NCBI RefSeq assembly: GCF_000382385.1
Contig: NZ_KB908319.1
Coordinates: 411,143 to 475,142, forward strand
From: Segatella maculosa DSM 19339 = JCM 15638
GTDB taxonomy: Bacteria; Bacteroidota; Bacteroidia; Bacteroidales; Bacteroidaceae
Direction of reading: 5' to 3'
Length of the DNA stretch: 64,000 nt
Shown here: in pieces, positions 55,497 to 64,000 of the stretch
Position numbering within the stretch: position 1 is the stretch's first letter
Layout: the number at the start of each line of letters is the position of its first letter
The notes under the pieces: generated by a model
The model's database searches: none
What the model saw: only the letters and a program-made list of their open reading frames with translations
What the model was told of the DNA's origin: nothing
Made by a program: the position numbers and the translations under genes

Positions 55497-56086
55497 CGCG
55501 TTTCCCGAAATCAAAGGTTTGGCTGTGCTTCTGCATGCTGATGGCCTTCTGTAGTTGCATCAATCGAGAGTTCGACAGCAACGAAGAATATAGCAAGAGC
55601 AGCTCCATTCCGCTCATTGCAGACAATGATCGCCTGCTATCTCGCATCTTTATCATCAATGAAAGCAACTCTTATCTGTGGTTCGATATCAACAACGAGG
55701 TGGCAAACTTCTCGAAACCGGAACTCAGATTGCCAATGATGGAAGGGAGCCAAAACAGCTTTCGCCGTATTCCACTGCGTGGATTGCTCTACGAATACAA
55801 TGCTGCCAAGGGCGAACTGACCTTCAGAGACATTCCCGAACAGTTCATTCAGATGAACGACGAGCGCCTTTCCGTGACCTTTAAGCTGACACCTGCCGAT
55901 GATAAGGACGTGCTTCTGCCGAACAACAAGGGGTCGCACACGTTGAAAAAGCAATGGCTTTTGACCTTGATTCGCGTTCAATTCCCGGGTGATAAGGAGG
56001 CCTTTAAAACCGAAGAGAAAATAAAACGTGGCGGAAGAACCTACAAGTTTCTTCCTTTCGAGGTCGAACTCACACTCATTAATTAA
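55493..56086 (+). CDS. Lipoprotein of unknown function
   Basis: 197 residues. The signal peptide MTRFPKSKVWLCFCMLMAFC has the lipobox AFCSC (cysteine 22). The mature part is acidic and predicted beta-rich (FIINESNSYLWFDINNEVAN, LSVTFKLTPADDKDVL). It overlaps the preceding gene by 4 bases and the following receptor by 1 base (TAATG), which implies coupled translation with the TonB receptor. Confidence 0.5.
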   Translation: MTRFPKSKVWLCFCMLMAFCSCINREFDSNEEYSKSSSIPLIADNDRLLSRIFIINESNSYLWFDINNEVANFSKPELRLPMMEGSQNSFRRIPLRGLLYEYNAAKGELTFRDIPEQFIQMNDERLSVTFKLTPADDKDVLLPNNKGSHTLKKQWLLTLIRVQFPGDKEAFKTEEKIKRGGRTYKFLPFEVELTLIN

Positions 56087-58533
56087 TGACGATGAAGCAC
56101 AATAGTTATATCTTGATGTCGTTGCTTCTGTTTGGTGGAGTACTGAAAGCAAGTGCCCAGCAGACGAGATTGGATACAACAAAGACGCAACAGATAAAGG
56201 AAGTTGTTGTCACGGCTGACAGACAAGGTCGGAAAGTAGGCGAGATTCGGCGAACGGCAGAGCAACTTAAAGTAGAGATGCCCATGGACATGAACGACTT
56301 GGTGCGTTATATTCCATCGGTAGGCGTGTCTGTTTCGGGTTCAAGAGGGGGTATGCGAGGCTTTGCCATCCGTGGTGTTGAGGCCAACAGAGTGGCTATT
56401 TGCATCGACGGCGTACTGCAACCGGAAATCCAAGACAATGTCGTTTTCAGCTCATATGGGCTTTCCAATGCCTCAAGAATAGACTTCGACCCTTACTTTG
56501 CCTCGTCGGTTGAGATACAAAAAGGGGCCAATTCCTTCGCAAGTGGAACGGGAGCGTTGGGCGGAACGGTGAACTATGCGACCAAAGATGCCCGAGATTT
56601 GATAGGTGAAAACAAGTCTTGGGGTCTGTTGTCTACAGTGAATTACAACGGAAAAGAGAACCTTCGGACCTACCTTTTGGGTGGAGCTGTGCGCTTAAAG
56701 CATGTTGATGCCCTCCTGATGGCAGCGCATCGGGATGGCAATGAACTGCGGAATTTCTCACATGGAAAGCTCACCCGCAACATCACTTCTACGCAAATAG
56801 ACCCGATGGACTTTCATCAAGCAACATGGTTGGGCAAACTTTCTTATGCACCGAACGACAATCACAGGTTCGTTTTGGCGTTCTATGCGATGAACAGAAA
56901 GACAAATGCCGACATTTGGACATTGGAACCGATTGATGCTTTCACGGCAGACGGGAAGCCATACTATTATTCTCACGATCAATCGTTGTGTCGGTCGCTG
57001 TCATTTTCCTATCGTTTTCTGAGCGAAAAGGGGCTTATTCGGAAGTTGACGACCAAGGTACATCATCAGAATTCCTATTTGGATGCCAGTTCATGGACTG
57101 ACTTCTATCGACCGAATTTCGACCTTGTGAACAGTGAAATGACCCTTGTTTATGAGGGAAAGCACACGAAATACAGAGGACAGGCAACGAAAGACCATTT
57201 GTTTCGATTGGAGTTGGACTCCAAGAAGTTTCATTTTGGGGCCTTTGGGCAGCATATCTTCAACCTGACTGCAATGGCAATGCGGCGAAAAAACGATACG
57301 CGGAACGTTGATATGGAGGCTCCGCAGGCCTCAGACCCTGTGACCGGATACACTGTCAGAATGGGAAAGGTCTACCGATACGGTGAACCTATGGGCGTGT
57401 TTGCACAGACCTACTCGTTCTTGAACCCCATAACACGGTTGAATTACGGCGTTTCTCTCATGGATGATATCGCCTTTGGCAAAAAGCTGACCATGAAATT
57501 AGGGGCCAGATACGACCGTTTTACTACGAAAGACGACCGAAAAAGCGAGGGACAAAACCTTGGATATATCCATTATCTCCTGCAGAACATGCAGGGAGCT
57601 GTAATGAATTTCGACCCCATCGACGACAAGGAAGCCGGCTTTTCGTTCTTAGGTATCGTGTCATATGCCCACAGTCAGCTCCTGAATGCATCGTATCGGT
57701 TCTCTACGGGCTTTAGAGTTCCCAACACAGAAGAGCAGTATTTCCAGTTCTACAGTGCGTGGCCATCATTCGTTGTCCTGTCGAACAGGGCCTTGAAAGC
57801 CGAGAAATCCTATAATCATGAGTTGGAGTTGAGTGGCAAGGGCTTGGGCTTCGGCTATTTATTAAGCTTCTATTACAACCATTATGCCGACTTTATCGAG
57901 TTGAAACAAGGCACATTAACGGTGAAAGAGCCGCTGATGCAGACGCCCAAGAACATTTCCTACGTGAAGAATGTCAACCAAACATCGGCCAATCTCAAAG
58001 GTTTCGATGTCGCGTTGCAGTTCTATCCCGAAGAATGGACGGGAATATTGAAAGGCTTCATGGTTTCTTCTGCCTTCAGTTATGCCGAAGGAAGGTCTTC
58101 ATCGGGAATGAGTATGCTGGGCATTCAGCCGTTAACCGGAAACATCGGACTGGAGTATACGGCCCCAAAAGCACGCTGGCAGGTGAATGCGAAGGCTAAT
58201 CTTTATTTTGCAAAGCCCGTTTCTCAGACCACATTCTGGGACAAAGACGCCGCAGGGAAAGAGCTGATACGACGCTATCCGGCCTCATTTATGAGCAATG
58301 CTTACACTTTTGATGCCTATGGATATTACAAAATAACCCGCAACCTGACCGTGAGGGCGGGCATTTACAATATCCTCAACAGCGAATACCTACGTTGGGA
58401 CGATTTGAGACAACTGACAAATCCGGCCTTACTCTCTAACATCAACTACTTCTTTCAGGACGGAAAGAAGTCATTAAGCCGTTTCTCCCGTCCTAAAAGA
58501 TATGTTTCTTTGGCACTTGAATATAAACTATAA
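56086..58533 (+). CDS. TonB-dependent receptor, hemoglobin/heme-type
   Basis: 815 residues. The signal peptide ends KASAQ. The TonB box is IKEVVVTADR (about residues 36-45), followed by the plug with GFAIRGVEANRVAICIDGV, FDPYFASSVEIQKGANS and FASGTGALGGTVNY. In the barrel, STGFRVPNTEEQYFQF and a following NRALKAEKSYNHELELSGKG correspond to the FRAP and NPNL segments of heme and hemoglobin receptors. The NPNL-like site is altered (SNRALKAE). This assignment is inferred. It is preceded and followed by lipoproteins. Confidence 0.8.
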   Translation: MTMKHNSYILMSLLLFGGVLKASAQQTRLDTTKTQQIKEVVVTADRQGRKVGEIRRTAEQLKVEMPMDMNDLVRYIPSVGVSVSGSRGGMRGFAIRGVEANRVAICIDGVLQPEIQDNVVFSSYGLSNASRIDFDPYFASSVEIQKGANSFASGTGALGGTVNYATKDARDLIGENKSWGLLSTVNYNGKENLRTYLLGGAVRLKHVDALLMAAHRDGNELRNFSHGKLTRNITSTQIDPMDFHQATWLGKLSYAPNDNHRFVLAFYAMNRKTNADIWTLEPIDAFTADGKPYYYSHDQSLCRSLSFSYRFLSEKGLIRKLTTKVHHQNSYLDASSWTDFYRPNFDLVNSEMTLVYEGKHTKYRGQATKDHLFRLELDSKKFHFGAFGQHIFNLTAMAMRRKNDTRNVDMEAPQASDPVTGYTVRMGKVYRYGEPMGVFAQTYSFLNPITRLNYGVSLMDDIAFGKKLTMKLGARYDRFTTKDDRKSEGQNLGYIHYLLQNMQGAVMNFDPIDDKEAGFSFLGIVSYAHSQLLNASYRFSTGFRVPNTEEQYFQFYSAWPSFVVLSNRALKAEKSYNHELELSGKGLGFGYLLSFYYNHYADFIELKQGTLTVKEPLMQTPKNISYVKNVNQTSANLKGFDVALQFYPEEWTGILKGFMVSSAFSYAEGRSSSGMSMLGIQPLTGNIGLEYTAPKARWQVNAKANLYFAKPVSQTTFWDKDAAGKELIRRYPASFMSNAYTFDAYGYYKITRNLTVRAGIYNILNSEYLRWDDLRQLTNPALLSNINYFFQDGKKSLSRFSRPKRYVSLALEYKL

Positions 58534-58545
58534 ACAAATAAATAA

Positions 58546-59742
58546 ATGAAAAAGACCGTAATCATAGCAAGTTTGCTTGCGACAATCCTCTTTTCTGCTT
58601 GCGACCAACGCGATACTATCGACGTATACGAGACAAGCAGCACGCCGGACCTTAGCAATCCGATTGTTCAGAAGCTGACAAACGTGACTTGGTACAAGAA
58701 CATCGGCATCGAGAACACCACCGTTTGGACCACGACAAAGTTCAAAGAGAAGGCTTCTTCTCCCTTTGAAAGCATGTTATATATGATGGCTTGGATGGGA
58801 ATGGAGCTGAGACGCGACGGCAGTTCCACGCTTTTGTTCCAACCACCGCTTGGAGAAAAGTCTTATATCTTCTGTCAGGGAAAGTGGAAAGTCTCTACAA
58901 CCGAGAAGAATACTATTGTCGTTGACACGAAAACTCCCGTGGGATATATCAACATGAAGCTTAAGGTGAAAGACCTACAGGCCAAAGATAATGTCAGTAT
59001 CTTGACGGCATTGATCGACGTGGGCGACCGTGTTCTGATGATAGACTTCTATAATAACACCTCCATCTATGGCGATAACCCGCAAAAAGAGTTTCCCGGT
59101 ATCGGCAAATCCACAAGCCAAGACTGGTTTTCCACAATGCCCGTGAGTCATAATCCGCTGTCTTTGGCAAACTATGTCAACACTTCTTGGGAGACAATTT
59201 CATATAAAACGGAGAACAAAGACGAAGCCGAAGACGACGCACAACTGTCGGTTCGCTCGCTGTTTGTTGAGGATTTGCTGACCAAGACGCCTGCTTTCCT
59301 CTATGGATTGAAGCTATCTTTGGGAAAAGATAATAAGGCGTTTATTCAGGTTCCGAAGCTGATGAAAGACGTATTGATGAAGAATTGGAACGATTTATAC
59401 GAAGATAACTATCCCATAGTGAATGCAACTTGGCGGATAAATGGCAGTAAAATCATCATAGAGACCGACGAAATGCCTCATCTCGGCATGGGAGAAGTGT
59501 TGTTTAACCTTATCACCGACAAGTCGCAGGCAGTCTTCGTGCCTTCCAAAACACCCGAGAAAGGAATTTATTTATGGAGACATTTCTATTATATCTTAGA
59601 GCTTGTGAAGAACACAAGCAAAGGCGCTTGGTTCAGAGTTACGTCGGAACAAGAGACACACTACGTGTTTATGCTGAAGACTCCGATGCCCGACACTTCT
59701 AAATTCGTGGGAATCAAGGACGCTGTTCGCCAATTGAATTAA
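58546..59742 (+). CDS. Lipoprotein of unknown function
   Basis: 398 residues. Signal MKKTVIIASLLATILFSAC, with cysteine 19. Two similar beta-rich halves are suggested: TNVTWYKNIGIEN...ELRRDGSSTLLFQPP and VNTSWETISYKTEN...VNATWRINGSKIII; both show a W and alternating beta strands. No family was recognised. It lies 12 bp after the receptor, so it is probably a surface or periplasmic partner. Confidence 0.5.
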   Translation: MKKTVIIASLLATILFSACDQRDTIDVYETSSTPDLSNPIVQKLTNVTWYKNIGIENTTVWTTTKFKEKASSPFESMLYMMAWMGMELRRDGSSTLLFQPPLGEKSYIFCQGKWKVSTTEKNTIVVDTKTPVGYINMKLKVKDLQAKDNVSILTALIDVGDRVLMIDFYNNTSIYGDNPQKEFPGIGKSTSQDWFSTMPVSHNPLSLANYVNTSWETISYKTENKDEAEDDAQLSVRSLFVEDLLTKTPAFLYGLKLSLGKDNKAFIQVPKLMKDVLMKNWNDLYEDNYPIVNATWRINGSKIIIETDEMPHLGMGEVLFNLITDKSQAVFVPSKTPEKGIYLWRHFYYILELVKNTSKGAWFRVTSEQETHYVFMLKTPMPDTSKFVGIKDAVRQLN

Positions 59743-59763
59743 ACAAAGAAAGCCAGATTGAAT

Positions 59764-61467
59764 ATGAAAAAGTTTGTATATACCATTTTATCGCTGCTTA
59801 GTGTGGCCCTGTTTGCATCGTGTGAGAAGGGCGAAATCCTGAACCTTGTCACGCAAGACATCGATTTGAACGAGAATTCTGCCGAGTATCAGGACTATAT
59901 GAAAGAGCGAATTGACACGTATTTAGCTACTTATCGTTTCGAAGAAGCAAGGAAAGGCATTGCCAAAATCACTGATGTTGCAACGCAAAAAGCGCTTTGG
60001 GCCAAGTATAAGAAGTTCTATCAAGAAGCCTTAACACATGGCTGTGGCTACATTCTTGAAAGCGGTGACACGCTATTCTTAAAGGTTAAGAACGACGATG
60101 AGGTTGCGCCGAGCCAATTGAAAACCCTAAGTGAGTTCTATGATTACGTGGGATTGAAATACACCAACAAGGAAGTTACGTTGTGGGGACTGGCTAATTA
60201 TCCCGCATTGGAGACGTTGGCGTTTCCTTCTTGCTTTGTTTCTAAGGTGAAAGACCTTGATAAACTCACGCAATTAAAGGTGTTTTCGCTCGTTGCCAAC
60301 AAGGAAAAATACGAGTGGTGGTTCACATCTAAGCCCTTCAAACCCATCGATATGGCCGGCTACGACCTGTCAAAGAACAACCGATTGGAGACACTTCTGT
60401 TCGATGGTGTCAATCTTTCGAACCTCAAAACGCCTGCACATACGATGAAATCCTTGGAGCTGAAGCATGGCGTTTACACCAATGCCAACCTCAACGACAT
60501 TCATGCAAAGCGGATAGACATTGAGAATTCGGATGCTGCCGACGAGCAATTGATTGTCAATAACAAGGCGCTTCAATACTTGGCACTGTCAACCAACACG
60601 GAAGAGAACAAGGGGTTCAAACGCTTGGACGTTGCCCATTCGTCGTTACATAAGCTCTATGTGGTTGAAACCTCGTCCATGACACGCTCTTTAAAGAAGA
60701 TAGTTTTGAACGATAAGATTGACACTTTGACCGTAGGAGGCTATACCTCGCGGGCCGATGCCCCGCAGACAAGCGTCGAACTTGAGGGACTTTCAAGACT
60801 GAACAAACTCAAATTCTTCTCATATAACCCCGATTTCACTGCGGTGGCAACAAAAGATTTGCCTGCAAACATCGAGGAACTGTATATCGGAGGCTCGGGA
60901 AATGTACCCTATAAAGACGACGATTCGTTCGATTACTCACGCCTTACGAAGCTCAAAGTCTATTCAAACGGGAAGTTTATCTCGGCAAATATGAAGCTAC
61001 CGACACAGGTAGACTCTATCTATCTCTTTCCTTCAAGTGCCTTCGGAGACGTGAAATACCTCGATTTCTCGCACACAAAGCTCACTTCGGGCCATATTTA
61101 TATAGGGAGTATCGATAGAAATGGCAAGCCGATACCGATGTTCAAGCATATCACTTTCCCTGCAACACTGAAACGGATAAGTTTATATAACCTGAAAGCC
61201 GAGGTGGTTGATTTGAGCCGTTGCACGCAACTTGAGTCTTTGTTTATTGACGATACGGCCGAAGATGAGTTTGCCGTAAGGAAGATTATCTTGCCGAAGA
61301 ACCTTAAAAAGAGTGCCTTCAAAAGGCCAAAGCGGCAGTTTTCCAGGGAATATCAAATTTATTTCCAAGATATTTCCAATAAAACGGTGATTGAAAACAA
61401 GCCTTCTTGGTTGGTGAGCGACGGTAATGGAAACTACGGAGTGGAAGGAGATAAAATATATAATTAA
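59764..61467 (+). CDS. Leucine-rich-repeat-like lipoprotein
   Basis: 567 residues from MKKFVYTILSLLSVALFASC (cysteine 20). The central and C-terminal parts contain irregular leucine-rich stretches: LETLAFPSCF, LKVFSLVAN, LSKNNRLETLLFDGVNLSNL, ALQYLALSTN, HKLYVVETSS, LSRLNKLKFFSYNP, YSRLTKLKVYS and LKRISLYNLKAEVVDLSRCT. This is an LRR-type solenoid, often used for protein or ligand binding on the surface. It lies 21 bp after the preceding gene. Confidence 0.55.
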   Translation: MKKFVYTILSLLSVALFASCEKGEILNLVTQDIDLNENSAEYQDYMKERIDTYLATYRFEEARKGIAKITDVATQKALWAKYKKFYQEALTHGCGYILESGDTLFLKVKNDDEVAPSQLKTLSEFYDYVGLKYTNKEVTLWGLANYPALETLAFPSCFVSKVKDLDKLTQLKVFSLVANKEKYEWWFTSKPFKPIDMAGYDLSKNNRLETLLFDGVNLSNLKTPAHTMKSLELKHGVYTNANLNDIHAKRIDIENSDAADEQLIVNNKALQYLALSTNTEENKGFKRLDVAHSSLHKLYVVETSSMTRSLKKIVLNDKIDTLTVGGYTSRADAPQTSVELEGLSRLNKLKFFSYNPDFTAVATKDLPANIEELYIGGSGNVPYKDDDSFDYSRLTKLKVYSNGKFISANMKLPTQVDSIYLFPSSAFGDVKYLDFSHTKLTSGHIYIGSIDRNGKPIPMFKHITFPATLKRISLYNLKAEVVDLSRCTQLESLFIDDTAEDEFAVRKIILPKNLKKSAFKRPKRQFSREYQIYFQDISNKTVIENKPSWLVSDGNGNYGVEGDKIYN

Positions 61468-61494
61468 CTTTTTTAATGATTAAAATAATTGACA

Positions 61495-62235
61495 ATGAAA
61501 AAGAATGTATGTAATTTTTTAGCCGTTCTCTGTCTGTTGATGGGGACCGTAACCATGGTTTCGTGTTCAAAAGACGACGATGCAACCGGTGGAAAACAGG
61601 AACCCGTGGTGCAAATGAACCTTGATGAGAAAGCAAAAACGGCCACGATAGCCGTGAACAAGCTTGATGCCAACACCCATGTGCAGTTGGTTTATGCCAC
61701 AGCTCGCGGGCAGGTGCTTGCCGAAGGCTTTGCCGACGACAAGGGAACAGCCCTGTTTAAGGTGGAGCAATTGGTGGGCTACGAGCAGATCCTGAAGGTC
61801 GTTGTTCAAGAAAACGAGCGCGGTAAGACCGTCAAAGAACTGAAAATACCGGCTGCAACACAGCAATTGACACAGCAACAACTGCAGAGTTTGCTGACAA
61901 AGCAGGCGTGGAACTCGGTAGCAAAGAAGTCGCGTGTGCTCATAAAGAACAGCGATAAAACGCCTTACGACAGGCTCGCAGGCGAAGCACAGAAGACTTT
62001 CAAGTTCGAAACCGGCGGCAAATTCATCTTCACCGTGTCGAGTCCGATGAAGCATTTCGATGATAAAGGAACGTGGACCATCAGCAATAAGGTGCTAACC
62101 ATCAGCACACGGATTCCCATCGGACCCTTGGAGATGAAGAATGTGCGGGTGAATAAACTCACAGATAGCGAACTTTCGCTTCTGGTAGAGCTGTCCGACG
62201 GCTTGTTCCTGATGGGTTTTGAACCGGAGAAATAG
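61495..62235 (+). CDS. Lipoprotein with lipocalin-like C-terminal part
   Basis: 246 residues from MKKNVCNFLAVLCLLMGTVT, lipobox MVSC (cysteine 24), then an acidic linker KDDDATGG. An Ig-like part covers about residues 35-110 and a strand-rich end with KTFKFETGGKFIFTV, DKGTWTISNKVLTIST and LSLLVELSDGLFL, typical of lipocalin-like domains. It is the last gene of the ten-gene cluster; a hairpin follows. Confidence 0.55.
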   Translation: MKKNVCNFLAVLCLLMGTVTMVSCSKDDDATGGKQEPVVQMNLDEKAKTATIAVNKLDANTHVQLVYATARGQVLAEGFADDKGTALFKVEQLVGYEQILKVVVQENERGKTVKELKIPAATQQLTQQQLQSLLTKQAWNSVAKKSRVLIKNSDKTPYDRLAGEAQKTFKFETGGKFIFTVSSPMKHFDDKGTWTISNKVLTISTRIPIGPLEMKNVRVNKLTDSELSLLVELSDGLFLMGFEPEK

Positions 62236-62251
62236 ACAAACAGAAGCTGAC

Positions 62252-62271
62252 AGCGGGAACTTCTCCCCGCT
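62252..62271 (+). terminator. Weak hairpin after the lipoprotein cluster
   Basis: AGCGGG/CCCGCT with an 8-nt loop, 16 bp after the stop at 62235. No T-run follows, so termination is uncertain. Confidence 0.35.
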
Positions 62272-62290
62272 AAAGTATGTACACTGCGCT

Positions 62291-62320
62291 GTAGGGACGC
62301 ACAATCCGTGTGTTCCTACA
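62291..62320. repeat. Degenerate REP-like palindrome
   Basis: GTAGGGACGCACAATCCGTG then TGTTCCTACAG; the stem has mismatches relative to the other copies. Confidence 0.7.
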
Positions 62321-62337
62321 GTTGTGTTTCTACGTGT

Positions 62338-63213
62338 TTATGGTGTTTTTGCACGGGCAATCACCGTTGCATAATCCCCGTCATAGGGGCCGTTGTGCTC
62401 CAATTTCGATGTACACATGGCGGCAGCGAACCGTCCCGACTCGGCATAATCGGCCCCGAGACTGCGCATATACAGGTAACCGGCCGAGTAGGTGTCGCCA
62501 CATCCGGTGGCATCCACCACTTCCCGGGGCTTGTAGGCAGGGATTTCATAAAACCGGTTGTCGGCATAGATGAGGCTTCCATAGCTGCCTAAGGTGATAA
62601 TCACCTCTTTTACGCCCAGTTCGGCCAGCTGCAAAGCCACCGTGCGTGGGTTCTTCGAGTTGGCAATCACTGCCATTTCGTGTTCGTTGAGCTTGAGAAT
62701 ATCGGTGCAAGAAAGGATTTCCCGCTTGTCTTTCCAGTCCACATGATACACGTTTTCGCCCCGCACTTCGCGCAAATAGCCCTGCACATCAATCGAAATA
62801 CGGCCTTTTGTGGAAAGGAATCTGACCACTTCTGGCGGGAAATCATCGGCCAACAAGCTGCCCAAATGGAACACTTTGGCCTCCAAAGACTGCATTTCTG
62901 CCATCGTGAAAGGGGCCGCCTTGGCCAGCACGCGCTGCGTTCTTCGGTTGCTATCGAGGCCATATCGGTTCTCAAAATATACGCTATGCGGACTCTCAAA
63001 GCACTGCACTTCGATGCCTTTCTGACGCATACGGGCCACCTCATCAAGCGATTCCGGTCCCGTTTTTGTGACCAATTGGAACGCAATGTCATGCGGCAAA
63101 TGGTTGATACCATAGGCCATATAGAAGGCAGTTCCGCCCGCCATGTAAACGGTTTTGCGCGGAGTCACGATCTTGTCGCGGGTGATATGCCCCACACAAC
63201 ATAAATCTTTCAT
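62338..63213 (-). CDS. PfkB-family carbohydrate kinase
   Basis: 291 residues from MKDLCCVGHITRDKIVTPRK; a Met four codons earlier (63225) would leave almost no leader. The ribokinase fold is indicated by GGTAFYMAYGI near the N-terminus and by the anion-hole motif DATGCGDTYSAGYLYM, whose second Asp is catalytic (about residue 240). It lacks clear sugar-specific motifs, so the substrate is unknown. It converges on the lipoprotein cluster and has a promoter at 63241-63248. Confidence 0.85.
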   Translation of the reverse strand: MKDLCCVGHITRDKIVTPRKTVYMAGGTAFYMAYGINHLPHDIAFQLVTKTGPESLDEVARMRQKGIEVQCFESPHSVYFENRYGLDSNRRTQRVLAKAAPFTMAEMQSLEAKVFHLGSLLADDFPPEVVRFLSTKGRISIDVQGYLREVRGENVYHVDWKDKREILSCTDILKLNEHEMAVIANSKNPRTVALQLAELGVKEVIITLGSYGSLIYADNRFYEIPAYKPREVVDATGCGDTYSAGYLYMRSLGADYAESGRFAAAMCTSKLEHNGPYDGDYATVIARAKTP

Positions 63214-63240
63214 TCGCTGTTTCACTGATGTTGAATATTA

Positions 63241-63248
63241 CAAAGGTA
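63241..63248 (-). promoter_or_regulatory. -7 promoter element (TACCTTTG) of the PfkB kinase gene
   Basis: The plus strand reads CAAAGGTA, 28 bp before the preferred ATG at 63213. Perfect match. Confidence 0.65.
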
Positions 63249-63434
63249 CAAAAAATATTCAAATAAGAAAACTTTATATCGCTTTTTAGTGTTCTTTGCC
63301 CGACAATATCATTCATACCGGGTTTGCATTCGACTGCAAAAAGCATCATCTTTGGCGCAGGAAAGCCTCCAATCGGGCCTCCCCTTTTTCCATTTCATAC
63401 CCTCATGTGTTTGCAAAACGGCAGTGGTGAGACC

Positions 63435-63526
63435 GTAGGGACGCGCGATTCGTACAACTTATTCCCCGTTTACTCGTCAACTGTCAATTGAAACGCGAAC
63501 GGACGCACGAGCCGTGCGTCCCTACA
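63435..63526. repeat. REP-like palindromes (one degenerate, one intact inverted)
   Basis: A degenerate copy begins GTAGGGACGCGCGATTCG (63435). An intact inverted copy ends at about 63526 with CGTGCGTCCCTACATGC. Together with the TTGATAATCAACGGCTTACA piece (63558-63577) and array A7 it repeats the order seen at 42 and 49.6 kb. Confidence 0.8.
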
Positions 63527-63587
63527 TGCATTCGAGTAACACGTCACGTTAGCCACATTGATAATCAACGGCTTACATATCGCGTTC

Positions 63588-63653
63588 CAATGTCAGCCAT
63601 ATTAGCGTGCAATATGGCCCATATTACTGCGCAATCTCAGCCATTTTACCACG
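63588..63653. repeat. Array A7: three 22-bp units
   Basis: Units start at 63588, 63610 and 63632. CAATATGGCCCATATTACTG is the middle one. It is family A in the forward orientation. Confidence 0.9.
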
Positions 63654-63747
63654 CAAAAGTACATATAAAATATGAAAAACGGAAAAATGCAGCGATAACG
63701 TTATCAATCAAAGACTTAAAAGGGCTTTTGGTAGCAGCGTAATGCCA

Positions 63748-63972
63748 ACCGTGTACGGTCTTTATGCCAAACAGTGACAGCGTTCCGTCTCCTATTCGTA
63801 ACCCCTGCAAGGGGGATGATAGACAGGTGGAAAATCAAGGAAATTCGCTCTGAAATAGGCTGTTAGGCTGAAAATTCCCACCCGGCGGTTTCTTATTCCG
63901 CGTTCCCCTCGATTTGCTTAGTGGACAACTGCTCCACAGTAAATAATTTTGCAAACGAAAGGAACAAAAGCA
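63748..63972 (+). other. Leader or attachment region before the integrase-like gene
   Basis: No gene is seen. The region contains a short perfect hairpin CCCCT-GCA-AGGGG at about 63802-63814, a TGTTAGGCTGAAAATTCCCA stretch, and a -7 box TAATTTTG at 63944-63951, 22 bp before the ATG. TTTTGCAAAC overlaps the -7 box. An attachment site could be here but cannot be identified without the other end of an element. Confidence 0.4.
63944..63951 (+). promoter_or_regulatory. -7 promoter element (TAATTTTG) of the integrase-like gene
   Basis: Perfect TAnnTTTG, 22 bp upstream of the ATG at 63973. The nearest TTTG upstream (63913-63916) is 27 bp away, too far for a standard -33. Confidence 0.5.
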
Positions 63973-64000
63973 ATGAGAAGTACATTTTCAGTCATCTTCT
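63973..64000 (+). CDS. Start of a protein resembling Bacteroidetes tyrosine recombinases (truncated by window end)
   Basis: Only MRSTFSVIF can be read. Many Bacteroidales phage-integrase-family recombinases begin with M(R/K)STF.V.FY. The similarity is from memory and the fragment is too short to be sure. If correct, the window ends at the edge of a mobile element. Confidence 0.4.

Noticed and set aside
63748..63972. A riboswitch before the integrase-like start
   Set aside because: Only a short hairpin was found; no conserved core of a known riboswitch class could be placed.

Overview
The window looks like a chromosome segment of a Bacteroidales bacterium, most likely a member of the Prevotellaceae. 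The evidence is a SusC/SusD pair, fimbrillin and FimB/Mfa2-type lipoproteins, the Bacteroidetes -7 promoter motif TAnnTTTG before many genes, weak Shine-Dalgarno signals, and ribosomal proteins of Bacteroidetes type (long S14, single-cysteine L36, acidic tail on L17). The genus is inferred from protein style only; no 16S gene is present.

Layout. 1-0.9 kb: the 3' part of a GH35-type glycosidase (DUF5597), followed by a terminator. 1.1-2.3 kb: a membrane-anchored AraC regulator. 2.8-21.3 kb, minus strand: the complete str-S10-spc-alpha supercluster from rpsL to rplQ, including fusA, secY, map, infA and rpoA. A 22-bp repeat array lies between rpsH and rpsN. 21.5-22.3 kb: a DUF3467 protein and two small membrane proteins. 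23.4-25.4 kb: a large fimbrillin-like lipoprotein and a 56-residue peptide, with a (GT)17 tract between them and their likely promoter. 26.2-28.5 kb: lgt and ychF.

29.2-41.8 kb is a polysaccharide utilisation locus: susC (with an STN signalling domain), susD, two paralogous GH20-like proteins, a GH10-type enzyme, GH89 and GH109, ending in a strong terminator. The alpha-N-acetylhexosaminidase families point to host or microbial amino-sugar glycans rather than plant xylan. An ECF sigma factor and FecR anti-sigma pair follows at 42.7-44.3 kb. 44.5-48.2 kb: typA/bipA, a small membrane protein, a PorT-like barrel and a FimB-like lipoprotein. 48.2-49.4 kb, minus strand: a pfs-luxS operon for SAH recycling and AI-2 synthesis. 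50.0-62.2 kb: ten closely packed plus-strand genes comprising two TonB-dependent receptors, a methyltransferase and seven lipoproteins of mostly unrecognised family. This is the best candidate for an undescribed uptake system, possibly for heme or iron. 62.3-63.2 kb: a PfkB sugar kinase. The last 27 bases begin a protein resembling Bacteroidetes tyrosine recombinases.

The gaps between operons are unusually structured. Arrays with a 22- or 23-bp period recur in many of them. Seven belong to one sequence family (A). Four more have unrelated unit sequences but nearly the same period, one of them running for twelve consecutive 22-bp units. A second family is a palindrome with stem GGACGCACG/CGTGCGTCC, often in inverted pairs and often combined with family A in a conserved order. 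Together they form an 85-bp inverted repeat before the sigma factor gene and interrupt the ribosomal operon. All coordinates and repeat periods were read by eye; nothing was searched against a database.
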